The notes under the pieces are model-generated. The model saw only the letters and a program-made list of their open reading frames with translations. It did no database searches and was not told the origin of the DNA. Source: Phenylobacterium sp. (GTDB lineage Bacteria; Pseudomonadota; Alphaproteobacteria; Caulobacterales; Caulobacteraceae). Taken from it: a stretch of DNA of 50,346 nucleotides. Positions 28,347 through 38,001 of the stretch are shown piece by piece. Made by a program: the position numbers and the translations under genes. The stretch is taken from assembly GCF_030680185.1 (NCBI RefSeq), contig NZ_JAUXVZ010000007.1:1-50346 (forward strand), in the 5' to 3' direction. How positions within the stretch are numbered: the stretch's first letter is position 1; the number at the start of each line of letters is the position of its first letter.

Positions 28347-29137
28347 TGGCCTGGACGCGCACCTACGAGGAAGCCGAGCCCCAGCGGGTCAATCGCTGGC
28401 TGGCCCAGAGCGGGGTCTGTTCCCGCCGCGAGGCCGAGGCATTGATCGCCGCGGGGCAGGTCTCCATCGACGGCGAGACCGTCTCCGATCCCGGCCGCAA
28501 GATCGAGCACGGCCAGACGCTGACCCTGGACGACGGCGCCCAGGCCCGTCTCGAAGGCCAGATGACGGTGATCGTCAACAAGCCGGTGGGCTATGTCTCG
28601 GCCCAGCCGGAGCCCGGCCAGATCCCGGCCGCCCGGCTGCTGACCCGTCAGGCCCTGTGGGGAGACGACGCCGAGATCCCAGCGGCCGATCGCAGCCTGG
28701 CGCCGGTGGGGCGGCTGGACCTGGACAGCCGCGGCCTGTTGATCCTGTCGGAGGACGGGGTGGTGACCAAGGCGGTGATCGGCCCGGACTCGCAGATGGA
28801 GAAGGAATATCTGGTGCGGGTGCGCGGCGACATCGCAGAGCCGGTGCTGGCCCGTCTGCGCCACGGCCTGGCCCTGGACGGCCGCCAGTTGAAGCCGGCC
28901 AAGGTCACCCTGGCCGGCGAGCAGCGCCTGCGCTTCATCCTGACCGAGGGCCGCAATCGCCAGATCCGGCGGATGTGCGACCTGGTGGGGCTGTCGATCA
29001 TCGACCTCTACCGCCTGCGGATCGGGCCTTTGAAGGTCGGCGACCTGCCGGAAGGCCGCTGGCGGCCGATCACGGCGCGCGAGCGCGAGGCCCTGCTGAC
29101 GCCGGGGTTCAGCCCCAAGCCAGCGCGCCGCCGCTAA
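28346..29137 (+). CDS. RNA pseudouridine synthase, RsuA/RluB/RluF type
   Basis: 263-residue pseudouridine synthase. An N-terminal S4 RNA-binding domain (VNRWLAQSGVCSRREAEALI, with VSIDGETVSDPGRKI) precedes a catalytic domain. That domain has VGRLDLDSRGLLILSEDG, whose first Asp is catalytic, and the family C-terminal EGRNRQIRRMCDLVGL. The layout fits the large-subunit enzymes RluB/RluF or the small-subunit RsuA; RluF-like is my preference because of the compact N-terminus, but the target uridine cannot be settled. The ATG overlaps the cyclase TGA by one base, so the two are coupled although functionally unrelated. Confidence 0.88.
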   Translation: MAWTRTYEEAEPQRVNRWLAQSGVCSRREAEALIAAGQVSIDGETVSDPGRKIEHGQTLTLDDGAQARLEGQMTVIVNKPVGYVSAQPEPGQIPAARLLTRQALWGDDAEIPAADRSLAPVGRLDLDSRGLLILSEDGVVTKAVIGPDSQMEKEYLVRVRGDIAEPVLARLRHGLALDGRQLKPAKVTLAGEQRLRFILTEGRNRQIRRMCDLVGLSIIDLYRLRIGPLKVGDLPEGRWRPITAREREALLTPGFSPKPARRR

Positions 29138-29210
29138 GCGCGAACCAAACGTCATCTCTTGGCCTTATTGCCCAGCGATCTGCCCGCGCGGAAGATCAAT
29201 GGAGAGACCC

Positions 29211-29714
29211 ATGTTGAAAGCCCTCGCCGCCTCGGCGCTCCTGCTGGGCCTCACCGCCTGCGCCACGCCTGCCATGGATGGCGGCCAAAGCGCCCAGGGC
29301 GAGACGATCAGCCTGGCCGTGGGGCCGTGCTTCGGCTTCTGCCCGGTCTATTCGGTGAGCGTGGCGGCGGACGGGGCCGTGCGCTTCGAGGGCGAGCGGC
29401 ACACCACGGTGGTCGGCGTGAAGGAAAAGACCGTCTCGCCGGCGGCCTATCAGGGGGTGGCCAGGTCCCTGGCGACCTGGCGACCGGCCAGCGGGACGAG
29501 CGCGCAGACCGAGTGCGAGCAGCGGGCCAGCGACCTGCCGACCTATACGGTGGTGTGGACGAACGCAGCCGGCGAGACGACCACGCTCAATCACGACGGT
29601 GGTTGCATGTCGGAGACCAACAGCCGGCTCAAGGCCGCGCTGCAGGCCATTCCCGGCCAACTCGGCATTGAGCCCTGGCTGGAACGGCCGGCGAACGACC
29701 CTAACGTCCGCTGA
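29211..29714 (+). CDS. DUF6438-like lipoprotein
   Basis: 167-residue predicted lipoprotein. The signal peptide MLKALAASALLLGLTACATP ends in the lipobox LTAC, so it is likely lipid-anchored in the envelope. The mature part has GPCFGFCPVYSVSVAADGAV, then TVSPAAYQGVARSL, then cysteine-containing QTECEQRASDLPTYTVVW. It ends DGGCMSETNSRLKAALQAIP. This pattern resembles the DUF6438 family, whose function is unknown; the conserved cysteine pairs may form disulfides. The start at 29211 follows GGAGAG closely; the ATG at 29199 is weaker. It is convergent with ligD. Confidence 0.75.
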   Translation: MLKALAASALLLGLTACATPAMDGGQSAQGETISLAVGPCFGFCPVYSVSVAADGAVRFEGERHTTVVGVKEKTVSPAAYQGVARSLATWRPASGTSAQTECEQRASDLPTYTVVWTNAAGETTTLNHDGGCMSETNSRLKAALQAIPGQLGIEPWLERPANDPNVR

Positions 29715-29723
29715 TCCCGACGC

Positions 29724-32384
29724 TTAAGCCTTGACCTTGCCGAGTTTGCGGATGGCCGGGGCCAACGGCCGTTCGCCCGCGCCATAGTCGGCCCAGGCGT
29801 CGGTCTTCTTCAACAGGTCCGGCACGGTGCGCAGGGTGAAGCGCATCGGGTCGAGGCCCTTGCGCACCTGGCCCCAGGTCAGCGGCATGGAGACCCCGGC
29901 GCCTTCGCGGGCCCGTGGCGACAGGGGCGCGACGGCCGTGGCCAGCCGTGAGTTGCGCAGATAGTCGACGAAAATCTTTCCCTCACGCTTGGCCTTGGAC
30001 ATCACCGCCACATAGCGATCAGGCTCGTCGGCGGCCATCTGGCGGGCCACGTCGTGGGCGAAGGCCTTGGCCGTGTCCCAATCCAGCCCCCGGGCCTTGG
30101 CCAGCGGGGTCACCACATGCAGCCCCTTGCCGCCGGTGGTCTTGCAGAAGGCCACGAGGCCTAGCGCCTCCAGCCGGTCCTTCACGTCCTTGGCGGCGGC
30201 GACCACATCGTCGAAGTCGAGGCCCGGCCCGGGGTCGAGGTCGAAGACCAGCCGCCCGGGCGTCTCCGGATCGCCCTCGCGACAGTTCCAGGGGTGCAGC
30301 TCGATGGCCCCCATCTGGGCCAGCGCCGCCAGGGCCTCGACGCGGTCGATCTGCAGATAGGGCTGCTTGTCGCCGGCCACGTCCACCTGCTCCAGCAGGT
30401 GCGAGGCGCCCTTGCCCGCATGTCGCTGGAAGAAGGTCTGGCCGCCGATCCCGTCCGGCGCGCGGATCACCGAGCAGGGCCGACCGCGGATGTGGTCGAT
30501 CATCCAGGGGCCGACCGCCTCGAAATAGCGGGCCAGATCAGCCTTGGTCACCGGCGCATCGGTGTCGGCGGACCTGGGCCACAGCGCCTTGTGGGGGCTT
30601 GAGATCGTCACCCCCATGACCACCACGGCGCCGGCGGGGCGCGCCTTGCCCTTGTGAGATGTGGCCTTGGCGGCGGACGGCTTGGGTTGGGCGAGTTCGA
30701 CCTCTTCCACGGGGGCAGGCTTTTCGACCTCCACCTCGGCGGCCGGCTTGTCGGCCCGCAGGCCCTTGAACGAACCCTGGCGGACCATGCCCTCGCCCGT
30801 CCAGCCGGCGAACTCGATCTCGGCCACGAGGTCGGGGTTCGCCCAGTTGATGTCGCCCACCTTGCGCGGGGCTCCAGGGCCGCTGAACGGGCTCTTGTCC
30901 GCGGCGTGCTCGACGAGCTTGGGCAGGACGCGGCCCACCACGGCGGCGCCAAAGCCGGTACCGACCCGGCCCACATAGACCAAGTGATCGCCCCGGTGGA
31001 CGCCCACCAGCAGAGAGCGGAGCTGGCCCTTGGCGCCGGTCCAGCCGCCGATCACCACCTCGTGGCCGGCCCTGCACTTGGACTTGGCCCAGTCCTGGCT
31101 GCGGCCTGAGCGATAGGGGCCGTCCATGCGCTTGGAGATGACCCCTTCCAGAGACAGGCGGCAGGCCGATTGCAGGACTGCGTCGCCGGCGGTCTCGAAG
31201 TGCTCCACATAGCGGATCTGCCCGGCCAGGGCCTTGGCGTGGCGGTCCAGGACGGCCTTGAGCCTGACCTTCCGCTCGCGGAGCGGCAGGTCCCGCAGGT
31301 CCTCGCCCTCCAGGAACAGGGCGTCGAAGGCGAAGAAGATCAGATCATCGCTGTCGCCATCGGACAGGGCGGCCTGCAGGGCGGGAAAGTCCGGGGCGCC
31401 GTTGTCGTCCAGGGCCACGGCCTCGCCGTCATAGAGGCCGTCGGGCAGGGGGGCGGCATGATCGGCGATGGCCTGGAACTTCTCGGTCCAGTCCAGGCCC
31501 TTGCGGGTCTTCAGCGTGGCCTTGCCGTCCTTGACCCGGAGCTGCAGGCGATAGCCGTCGAACTTGATCTCGTGGGCCCAGCCGCTCCCCTGCGGCGGCC
31601 GGTCCACCGACTTGCAGAGCTGTGGCGCGACGAAGCCGGGCAGGGCGGCGGTCTTGGCTGGGGGCGGCCTGGCGGCTTTCGCCTTCGCCCTGGTCGGCGG
31701 TTTGGCCTTGGGCGGTTCGCCCTTGGCCCGGGTCTCCCAGACGTCATCAGCCGGAGCGGTCGCCTTGGCCTTGCCGCGCATGAAGGGCTTGGGACCCTTG
31801 CCGGTCCCCGCCGCGATGGCGTCCATCGCCCGGCCAGACGCGACCGAGGTGTCGTTCGTCTCCAGCAGGTCGTCGTCCTCGACGGCCGCCTCGTCGCGGT
31901 GCTTGATCAGCAGCCAGTTCTCCCGCTTGCCGCCGGTCCGGTCGCGCTTCATCCGCACCAGCACCCAGCCGCCGTGCAGGCGCTCGCCCTCCAGCACGAA
32001 CTTCAGCTCGCCCTTCTTCAGGGCCTCTTCCGGATCAAAGCCCGGCTCCGGCGCCCAATAGCCCCGGTCCCACAGCATGACCGAGCCGCCGCCATATTCA
32101 CCCTTGGGAATCGTCCCTTCGAAGTCGCCATAGCCCAGCGGGTGGTCCTCGGTGGCCACGGCCAGGCGCTTGTCGGCAGGATCGCGGGAAGGGCCGCGGG
32201 TCACCGCCCAGGACTTGAACACCCCGTCCAGCTCCAGGCGGAAGTCGTAGTGCAGGCGGGTGGCGGCGTGCTTCTGGATGACGAAGCGCAGGCGCTTTGA
32301 GGGCGTGACGTCGTCGGCGCCGGATGGCTCCTGCGTCTTGGCGAAGTCGCGCATCTCCCGATAGCGCGTCAGTTTCTCCGCCAT
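29724..32384 (-). CDS. ligD: Multifunctional DNA ligase D
   Basis: 886-residue LigD for non-homologous end joining with Ku. Domain order is 3'-phosphoesterase, ligase, polymerase. The phosphoesterase (residues about 30-160) has LHYDFRLEL and [12 protein letters not shown]. The ATP-dependent ligase has its nucleotidyl lysine Lys274 in the KFDG motif, followed by its OB domain. The primase-like polymerase (from about 590) has [15 protein letters not shown] acidic residues and [13 protein letters not shown]. Pro/Lys/Ala-rich linkers separate the domains. It reads toward a lipoprotein gene and lies 15 bases downstream of otsA, so partial co-transcription with the trehalose genes is possible. The ku gene lies about 29 kb away on the same strand. 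Confidence 0.96.
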   Translation of the reverse strand: MAEKLTRYREMRDFAKTQEPSGADDVTPSKRLRFVIQKHAATRLHYDFRLELDGVFKSWAVTRGPSRDPADKRLAVATEDHPLGYGDFEGTIPKGEYGGGSVMLWDRGYWAPEPGFDPEEALKKGELKFVLEGERLHGGWVLVRMKRDRTGGKRENWLLIKHRDEAAVEDDDLLETNDTSVASGRAMDAIAAGTGKGPKPFMRGKAKATAPADDVWETRAKGEPPKAKPPTRAKAKAARPPPAKTAALPGFVAPQLCKSVDRPPQGSGWAHEIKFDGYRLQLRVKDGKATLKTRKGLDWTEKFQAIADHAAPLPDGLYDGEAVALDDNGAPDFPALQAALSDGDSDDLIFFAFDALFLEGEDLRDLPLRERKVRLKAVLDRHAKALAGQIRYVEHFETAGDAVLQSACRLSLEGVISKRMDGPYRSGRSQDWAKSKCRAGHEVVIGGWTGAKGQLRSLLVGVHRGDHLVYVGRVGTGFGAAVVGRVLPKLVEHAADKSPFSGPGAPRKVGDINWANPDLVAEIEFAGWTGEGMVRQGSFKGLRADKPAAEVEVEKPAPVEEVELAQPKPSAAKATSHKGKARPAGAVVVMGVTISSPHKALWPRSADTDAPVTKADLARYFEAVGPWMIDHIRGRPCSVIRAPDGIGGQTFFQRHAGKGASHLLEQVDVAGDKQPYLQIDRVEALAALAQMGAIELHPWNCREGDPETPGRLVFDLDPGPGLDFDDVVAAAKDVKDRLEALGLVAFCKTTGGKGLHVVTPLAKARGLDWDTAKAFAHDVARQMAADEPDRYVAVMSKAKREGKIFVDYLRNSRLATAVAPLSPRAREGAGVSMPLTWGQVRKGLDPMRFTLRTVPDLLKKTDAWADYGAGERPLAPAIRKLGKVKA

Positions 32385-32399
32385 GGATGTCTCCTCCCG

Positions 32400-33806
32400 T
32401 CAGCTGGCCAGGGCGGACGCCTCCTGGACCGGGGCCTCACCGGCCAGGGCGCCGACAAAGGCGTCGCGCCAGGCGCCCACATCCTCGCCCTGAACATTGC
32501 TGAACAAAGCGCGCCAACGTTCGATTCGCTCCGCGAGCGGCATGGTCAGGGCGCGCTTGAGCGCCTCGGAAATCTCTTCGGGGCTGTTGGGATTGACGAT
32601 CAGGGCGGCGGGCAGCTGATTGGCCGAGCCGGCGAAACGCGACAGGATGAGGACACCGGGGTCGCGGGGGTCTTGCGCGGCGACATACTCCTTGGCCACC
32701 AGATTCATGCCGTCGCGCAGGGGCGTCACCAGCCCCACCTTGGCCGCCCGATAGAGACCGGCCAGCTCGTCGCGGCGATAGTTGCGGTTCACGCAGCGCA
32801 AGGGATTCCAGTCCAGGTCGGCGTGTTCGCCGTTGATGCGGCCCGACAGGGCGTCCAGCCGCCCGCGGATCTCCTGGTAGGAATTGACCGACTCCCGGCT
32901 TACCGGCGCCACCTGCACCATCAGCACTTCCCGGCGCAGTTCGGGATTGTCGGCCAGGAACCGCTCGAAGCCGAGGAACCGCTCCTCCAGGCCCTTGGAA
33001 TAGTCCAGCCGATCGACGCCGATGATCAGCTTGCGAAACACCGTATGGGCCGCCATCCGGTCATAGGTCTTGGCCGCCCGCTCGGACGCGACCATCTCGG
33101 CGAAGTCCTGGGCGTCCACCCCGATGGGAAAGGCGCCGGTCTGCACCGTGCGGCCAAAGGCCCTCAACCGGTCATCGTCCAGGATCTCGCCGCCGGCCTC
33201 GGCCTCGACATACTCCTGGAAGGCGGTGACGTATTCCGGCGTCTGGAAGCCGACTAAGTCATAGTCGAACAGGGCCTCCACCAGGGCCTTGTGGCTGGGC
33301 AGGGTGACCATCAGCTGGTGGGCCGGCCACGGAATATGCAGGAAGAAGCCGATCCGGTTCTTGACCCCTAAGCGCCGCAGCTCCCGGGCCATGGGGATCA
33401 GGTGGTAGTCGTGGACCCAGATGAGGTCATCCGGCTCGATCAGCGGCCGCAGGGTCTCGGCGAACCGGCGGTTCACCCGCTGATAGCCCTCGTCGAAGGT
33501 GCGGTCATAGGCGGTCAGGTCGACCCGGTAGTGGAACAGCGGCCACAGCGTCTTGTTGGCGTAGCCGTTGTAATATTCCTGGTAGTCGCTCTCTTCGAGA
33601 TCGACGGTGGCGACCGTGACCCCCTCGATCCGGCGCATCGCCAGCTGGCCGGTGAACATCGGCGTGGTCCGCCCGCTCCAGCCAAACCAGATGCCGGAAT
33701 ATTCGCGCAGGGCCGCGGCCAGGGCCATGGCCAGACCGCCGACGCTCTCCTCGCCCTTGCCGCCGGGCGGATTCACCCGGTTGGAAACGACGATCAGACG
33801 ACTCAT
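32400..33806 (-). CDS. otsA: Trehalose-6-phosphate synthase
   Basis: 468-residue GT20 glycosyltransferase joining UDP-glucose and glucose-6-phosphate. LIVVSNRVNPPGG at the N-terminus and GGLAMALAAALREYSGIWFG cover the first nucleotide-binding loop. IWVHDYHLIPMARELR and IGFFLHIPWPAHQLM follow. IIGVDRLDYSKGLEERFLGF and LRDGMNLVAKEYVAAQ are characteristic. Its start overlaps the otsB stop (ATGA), so otsB-otsA are coupled. Trehalose is a common stress protectant in Caulobacterales relatives. Confidence 0.96.
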   Translation of the reverse strand: MSRLIVVSNRVNPPGGKGEESVGGLAMALAAALREYSGIWFGWSGRTTPMFTGQLAMRRIEGVTVATVDLEESDYQEYYNGYANKTLWPLFHYRVDLTAYDRTFDEGYQRVNRRFAETLRPLIEPDDLIWVHDYHLIPMARELRRLGVKNRIGFFLHIPWPAHQLMVTLPSHKALVEALFDYDLVGFQTPEYVTAFQEYVEAEAGGEILDDDRLRAFGRTVQTGAFPIGVDAQDFAEMVASERAAKTYDRMAAHTVFRKLIIGVDRLDYSKGLEERFLGFERFLADNPELRREVLMVQVAPVSRESVNSYQEIRGRLDALSGRINGEHADLDWNPLRCVNRNYRRDELAGLYRAAKVGLVTPLRDGMNLVAKEYVAAQDPRDPGVLILSRFAGSANQLPAALIVNPNSPEEISEALKRALTMPLAERIERWRALFSNVQGEDVGAWRDAFVGALAGEAPVQEASALAS

Positions 33807-34552
33807 AGGGCGGCCTCCAGCCAGTCCAGCACGGCATTCACATCTTCCAACCGATGGGTGGCCGCACTGTTCCGTATGTCGCCCACCAGCACGCCGGCGC
33901 CGCCCAGCCGGCGGGCGGCGGCGAAGGCCGGCTCGTCGGTCTGGTCATCGCCCACGAAGACCGGGATCGCCCCGCGGAAAGGCGGGGCTTCCATGAAGGT
34001 GACGAGCGAATCCCCCTTGTCCGGGCCAGGGGTGCGCAGCTCGACCACCATGTGACCAGGCTGCATCTTCAGCCCCGTGCGGGCGGCCCATTGTTCGGCC
34101 AGGGCGCGGACGGCCTGGGCCTGGTCCGGCGCCTGGCGATAGTGGAGGGCGACGCTGAGCCCCTTGGCCTCCACCAGCAGGCCAGGCGCTGCGGCGGCCA
34201 GCCCGTGGAAGGCGTCCGCCACCTCGGGCAGGTCCGGGTGAGGCTCGGGGGGGCTGTGGGCGCCGTCGGGCTCGCGGCGATCCAGGCCGTGGACGGCGGC
34301 CACGGGACGCACGGCGCCGTCGAGAATGTGATCGATCTCGGCCAGGGTGCGGCCCGACAGGATGGCCACCCGCCCTTCCATGCGGCGGACGAGCTCCTCC
34401 AGGATGGCGGTGCGGCGAGGCTCGGGCCCGACGTCCTGCGGCCGCGCCACCAGCGGGGCCAGCGTGCCGTCCAGGTCGAGAAACAGGGCCGAGCGGGTGA
34501 GGTCCAGGGCCGGCGGCGCCAGCTCTGCGGGTGTCTGTTCGATAATCGTCAT
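33803..34552 (-). CDS. otsB: Trehalose-6-phosphate phosphatase
   Basis: 249-residue HAD-family phosphatase that releases trehalose from the OtsA product. The nucleophile motif is ALFLDLDGTLAPL, the second motif lies in VAILSGRTLAEID, and the metal-binding end motif is FVGDDQTDEPAFAAARRLGG. The start at 34552 (MTIIEQTP) is chosen because the family domain begins shortly after it; a longer extension to 34645 is not homologous. The ribosome-binding site is weak. It is the first gene of the otsB-otsA pair and is divergent from zwf. Confidence 0.93.
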   Translation of the reverse strand: MTIIEQTPAELAPPALDLTRSALFLDLDGTLAPLVARPQDVGPEPRRTAILEELVRRMEGRVAILSGRTLAEIDHILDGAVRPVAAVHGLDRREPDGAHSPPEPHPDLPEVADAFHGLAAAAPGLLVEAKGLSVALHYRQAPDQAQAVRALAEQWAARTGLKMQPGHMVVELRTPGPDKGDSLVTFMEAPPFRGAIPVFVGDDQTDEPAFAAARRLGGAGVLVGDIRNSAATHRLEDVNAVLDWLEAAL

Positions 34553-34734
34553 GCCGTGGAATTCGCCCCTATGGGCGCAGAACGCACCTGGGCGAGGTTG
34601 GCTCCTTCTTCTGACGGCTAGGCGGGTCGATGCGAACCGGGCCATGGCCTTGACGTTGCCTCAATGGAATTAAGGCTAACTCGCCCCGACCTCCACCGCC
34701 GCCCGACCGATTTCCAGCCCAGGAAGGTGATTCC

Positions 34735-36204
34735 ATGCCCAAGGCGCCTCAAGCCGATGCGATCGTCCTGTTCGGAGGCGCCGGCGACCTCGCCCTGCGG
34801 ATGCTGTTTCCGTCCCTCTATTTCCTCGACGCCGACGGATTCCTGCCCGAGGGGTTCAGGATCGTCGCGGCCGCCCGCGCCGAGATCGAGCCCGAGGCCT
34901 TCCAGGCCATGGTGCGCGACGCCGTCACCGAGCGGGCCAGCCCCCAGGCCCTGGACAACGACGTCTGGGACCGCTTCGCCCAGCGGCTGGACTATCGCGC
35001 GGTGGACGCCACCAAGGCCGACCGGCTGTCGGCCATCACCGAGGCCCTGGGGGAGGCCAAGGCGCCGATCTTCTACCTGGCCCTGTCGCCCAGCCTCTAT
35101 GTGGGGGTCTGCGAGGCCCTGGCGGGCGCGGGCCTGATCACGCCGCAGAGCCGTATCGTGCTGGAAAAGCCCATCGGCCGCGACCTGGAGAGCTCGCGAG
35201 GGATCAATGGGGCGCTGGCCCAGGTGTTCGAGGAGGAGCAGGTCTTCCGCATCGACCACTATCTGGGCAAGGAGACGGTGCAGAACCTGATCGCCCTGCG
35301 GTTCGCCAACACCCTGTTCGAGCCCCTGTGGAACAATCTGACCATCGACCACGTGCAAATCACCGTGGCCGAGACCGAAGGGGTGGGCGACCGCTGGCCC
35401 TATTATGACGAGCACGGCGCCCTGCGCGACATGGTCCAGAACCATGTGCTGCAACTGCTCTGCCTGGTGGCCATGGAGCCGCCCTCGGACATGGAGGCGG
35501 AGTCCCTGCGCAACGAGAAGGTCAAGGTGCTGCGATCCCTGCGCCCCTTCACCCGCCAGGATGTCGCCCAGGCCAGCGTGCGCGGCCAGTACGTCGCCGG
35601 CGTCGCCCAGGGCCAGTCGGCCGCCGCCTATGAGGAGGAGCGCGGCCAGGCGAGCGAGACCGAGACCTTCGTGGCGCTGCGGGTGGATATCGACAACTGG
35701 CGCTGGGCCGGCGTGCCCTTCTTCCTGCGCACCGGCAAGCGCCTGCCCGAACGGCGGACCCAGATCGCCATCCAGTTCAAGGGCGTGCCCCACTCGATCT
35801 TCGGCGGCCAGGCCGAGGGCGACCTGGTGGCCAACCGGCTGGTGATCGACCTGCAGCCGGACGAGGACATCGAGCTGCTGCTGATGAACAAGGCGCCGGG
35901 GATTTCCCAAGGCGGCATGCGGCTGCAGTCCCTGCCCCTGTCGCTATCCCTGCTGCGGGCCTATTCGGGACCCAATGCGCGCCGGCGGATCGCCTATGAG
36001 CGGCTGATCCTCGATGTGATCCTGGGCAACAGCGCGCTGTTCGTCCGCCGCGACGAGGTCGAGCAGGCCTGGCGCTGGGTGGACGGCGTGGCCGAGGCCT
36101 GGGCCGAGGCCGGCATGGCGCCCAAGCCCTATGCGGCCGGTAGCTGGGGGCCGGCCGGGGCCTTCGCCCTGATCGAGCGGGCCGGCCGGGCCTGGTACGA
36201 CTAA
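34735..36204 (+). CDS. zwf: Glucose-6-phosphate dehydrogenase
   Basis: 489-residue G6PDH, making 6-phosphogluconolactone for the Entner-Doudoroff/pentose phosphate routes. FGGAGDLALRMLFPSLY is a variant of the GxxGDLA cofactor loop. The catalytic motif is FRIDHYLGKETVQNL, and EKPIGRDLESS binds substrate. RTGKRLPERRTQIAIQFK lies in the C-terminal domain. AAGGTGATTCC precedes the ATG. In C. crescentus zwf heads an ED-pathway operon; here it is followed at once by the convergent dut gene, so pgl/edd/glk are not adjacent. Confidence 0.96.
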   Translation: MPKAPQADAIVLFGGAGDLALRMLFPSLYFLDADGFLPEGFRIVAAARAEIEPEAFQAMVRDAVTERASPQALDNDVWDRFAQRLDYRAVDATKADRLSAITEALGEAKAPIFYLALSPSLYVGVCEALAGAGLITPQSRIVLEKPIGRDLESSRGINGALAQVFEEEQVFRIDHYLGKETVQNLIALRFANTLFEPLWNNLTIDHVQITVAETEGVGDRWPYYDEHGALRDMVQNHVLQLLCLVAMEPPSDMEAESLRNEKVKVLRSLRPFTRQDVAQASVRGQYVAGVAQGQSAAAYEEERGQASETETFVALRVDIDNWRWAGVPFFLRTGKRLPERRTQIAIQFKGVPHSIFGGQAEGDLVANRLVIDLQPDEDIELLLMNKAPGISQGGMRLQSLPLSLSLLRAYSGPNARRRIAYERLILDVILGNSALFVRRDEVEQAWRWVDGVAEAWAEAGMAPKPYAAGSWGPAGAFALIERAGRAWYD

Positions 36205-36210
36205 GCCAGG

Positions 36211-36666
36211 TTAGCTCGCGCCGGTGGAGCCGAAGCCGCCCGCGCCGCGGGCGGTTTGGTCCAGGCCGCCCACCTCTTCCCAGGCGGCCTGGATCACCGG
36301 GGCGATCACCAGTTGGGCGATGCGGTCGCCGCGGCGGACGGTGAAGTCCTCTTCCCCCAGATTGACCAGAATGACCTTCATCTCGCCGCGATAGTCGGCG
36401 TCCACCGTGCCCGGCGAATTCAGGCAGGTGATCCCGAACTTGGCCGCCAGGCCCGAGCGCGGGCGCACCTGGCCTTCGAAGCCCGGGGGCAGGGCCATGG
36501 CGAGGCCGGTGGGGATCATGGCGCGCTCCATGGGACGCAGCACGATGGGCGCGTCATCGGCCACGGCGGCGCGCAGGTCCATGCCGGCGGCGAGCGCGCT
36601 CTCATAGGCCGGCAGGGGCAGGTCGGCATTGTGGGCCAGGCGGGTGATCTTGATCGTCGGGGTCAT
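36211..36666 (-). CDS. dut: dUTP diphosphatase
   Basis: 151-residue trimeric dUTPase, keeping uracil out of DNA and supplying dUMP. The five family motifs are seen: [40 protein letters not shown] (catalytic Asp), [13 protein letters not shown], and the C-terminal P-loop-like [10 protein letters not shown]. Its ATG overlaps the coaBC stop by four bases, so it is coupled to coaBC, a widespread pairing. Confidence 0.97.
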   Translation of the reverse strand: MTPTIKITRLAHNADLPLPAYESALAAGMDLRAAVADDAPIVLRPMERAMIPTGLAMALPPGFEGQVRPRSGLAAKFGITCLNSPGTVDADYRGEMKVILVNLGEEDFTVRRGDRIAQLVIAPVIQAAWEEVGGLDQTARGAGGFGSTGAS

Positions 36667-37874
36667 GCCAGGGCCTCCGCCATGCGCTGGGCGAGCTTGG
36701 TCGCCACGTCGGATTTTGCGGTCTTGTCCCAGCGCTCGACGCCCTCTGCGCTGACGATGGAGACGGTGTTGTCGTCGCCGCCCATGACGCCTGCGACGCT
36801 GACGTCATTGGCCACGATCCAGTCGCAGCCCTTCCGCGCCAGCTTGGCCTGGGCGTAGGCCTCCACATCGTTGGTCTCGGCGGCGAAGCCAACCACCAGC
36901 CGGGGACGGTCTGGCCCGGCCGCCGACAGGGTCGCCAGGATGTCGGGGTTCTCCACCAACTTAAGGGCGGGCGGCGCGTCGCCGGTCTTCTTGATCTTCA
37001 CCGTCCCCTCGTCGGCCGGCCGCCAGTCAGCGACGGCGGCGACGCACACGGCGAGGTCGGCGGGCAGGGCGGCCTGGCAGGCGGCCAGCATCTGCCGGGC
37101 CGTCTCCACCTGCACCCGGATGACGCCGGCCGGGGCGACCAGGGCCGTGGGACCTGACACCAGGGTGACCTCGCAGCCCAGGGCCGCCAGGGCTTCTGCG
37201 ATCGCATAGCCCTGCTTGCCGCTGGAGCGGTTGGTCAGGTAGCGCACCGGGTCGATGGGCTCGGCGGTGGGGCCGGCGGTGACGATGGCGCGGCGGCCGG
37301 CCAGCGGCCTTTTTGCGGCGACAGGCGCCGCCTTTCCCCCCAGCATTCCCATGATGGCTTCGAAGATGGCGGCGGGCTCGGCCATCCGGCCGGGGCCGTA
37401 TTCGCCACAGGCCATGGCGCCCTCGTCGGGGCCGACAAAGGCCACGCCATCGGCCTTGAGGGTCTCAAGGTTCCGCTTCGTGGCCGCGTGCTCCCACATG
37501 CGGACATTCATGGCCGGGGCCATCAGCACCGGCTTGTCGGTGGCCAGCAGGGTCGTGGACGCCAGATCGCCGGCCAGGCCATGGGCGGCCTTGGCCATCA
37601 GGTCGGCGGTGGCGGGGACCACCACCACCAGGTCGGCCGAGCGGGAGAGCTGGATATGGCCCATCTCGGCTTCGTCGGTCAGCGAGAAGAGCTCGGAATA
37701 GACCTTGTCTTCGGCCAGAGCCGCCAGGGACAGGGGCGTGACGAACTGGGCGCCGGCGCTGGTCAGGATCGGCCTCACGCCCACGCCCGCCTTGCGCAGC
37801 AGCCTCGTCAGCTCCAGGGCCTTATAGGCGGCCACGCCGCCGCCCACGATCAGGAGAACTCGCTTATCCGCCAA
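36663..37874 (-). CDS. coaBC: Bifunctional phosphopantothenoylcysteine decarboxylase/synthetase
   Basis: 403-residue CoaBC for coenzyme A synthesis. The N-terminal flavoprotein decarboxylase has [14 protein letters not shown], the active His in [20 protein letters not shown] and [13 protein letters not shown] with the catalytic Cys. The C-terminal synthetase starts [18 protein letters not shown]. It also contains [13 protein letters not shown] and [15 protein letters not shown]. No ATG fits; the start is a TTG at 37874-37872 with AAGGG about 10 bases upstream. It is the first gene of coaBC-dut. Its upstream region is shared with the SOS-box lipoprotein gene. Confidence 0.94.
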   Translation of the reverse strand: MADKRVLLIVGGGVAAYKALELTRLLRKAGVGVRPILTSAGAQFVTPLSLAALAEDKVYSELFSLTDEAEMGHIQLSRSADLVVVVPATADLMAKAAHGLAGDLASTTLLATDKPVLMAPAMNVRMWEHAATKRNLETLKADGVAFVGPDEGAMACGEYGPGRMAEPAAIFEAIMGMLGGKAAPVAAKRPLAGRRAIVTAGPTAEPIDPVRYLTNRSSGKQGYAIAEALAALGCEVTLVSGPTALVAPAGVIRVQVETARQMLAACQAALPADLAVCVAAVADWRPADEGTVKIKKTGDAPPALKLVENPDILATLSAAGPDRPRLVVGFAAETNDVEAYAQAKLARKGCDWIVANDVSVAGVMGGDDNTVSIVSAEGVERWDKTAKSDVATKLAQRMAEALA

Positions 37875-37945
37875 GGCCCGATGTCCCTTCCGTCAAGGTC
37901 GCAACGCTATAGCCGCATATAGGCGCTGGACAAACCGCTGCATCT

Positions 37946-37960
37946 GTTCTTTGTTCGTTC
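37946..37960. promoter_or_regulatory. LexA (SOS) box before lipoprotein gene
   Basis: GTTCTTTGTTCGTTC, an exact GTTC-N7-GTTC operator with an extra GTTC inside the spacer. It ends 41 bases before the ATG at 38002 and abuts GCTACAGC (37962-37969), which resembles the Caulobacter -10 element GCTANAWC. The position is ideal for LexA repression of the rightward gene. The leftward coaBC start is 71 bases away and may or may not be affected. Confidence 0.8.
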
Positions 37961-38001
37961 CGCTACAGCTTGAAGCTGAAACTCTGGAGAGGAACACCGT
38001 G

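Noticed and set aside
34650..34680. TTGACG with downstream GCTAAC as a zwf promoter
   Set aside because: The spacing (about 19 bases before GCTAAC, 21 before TAACTC) is too long for the Caulobacter housekeeping consensus.
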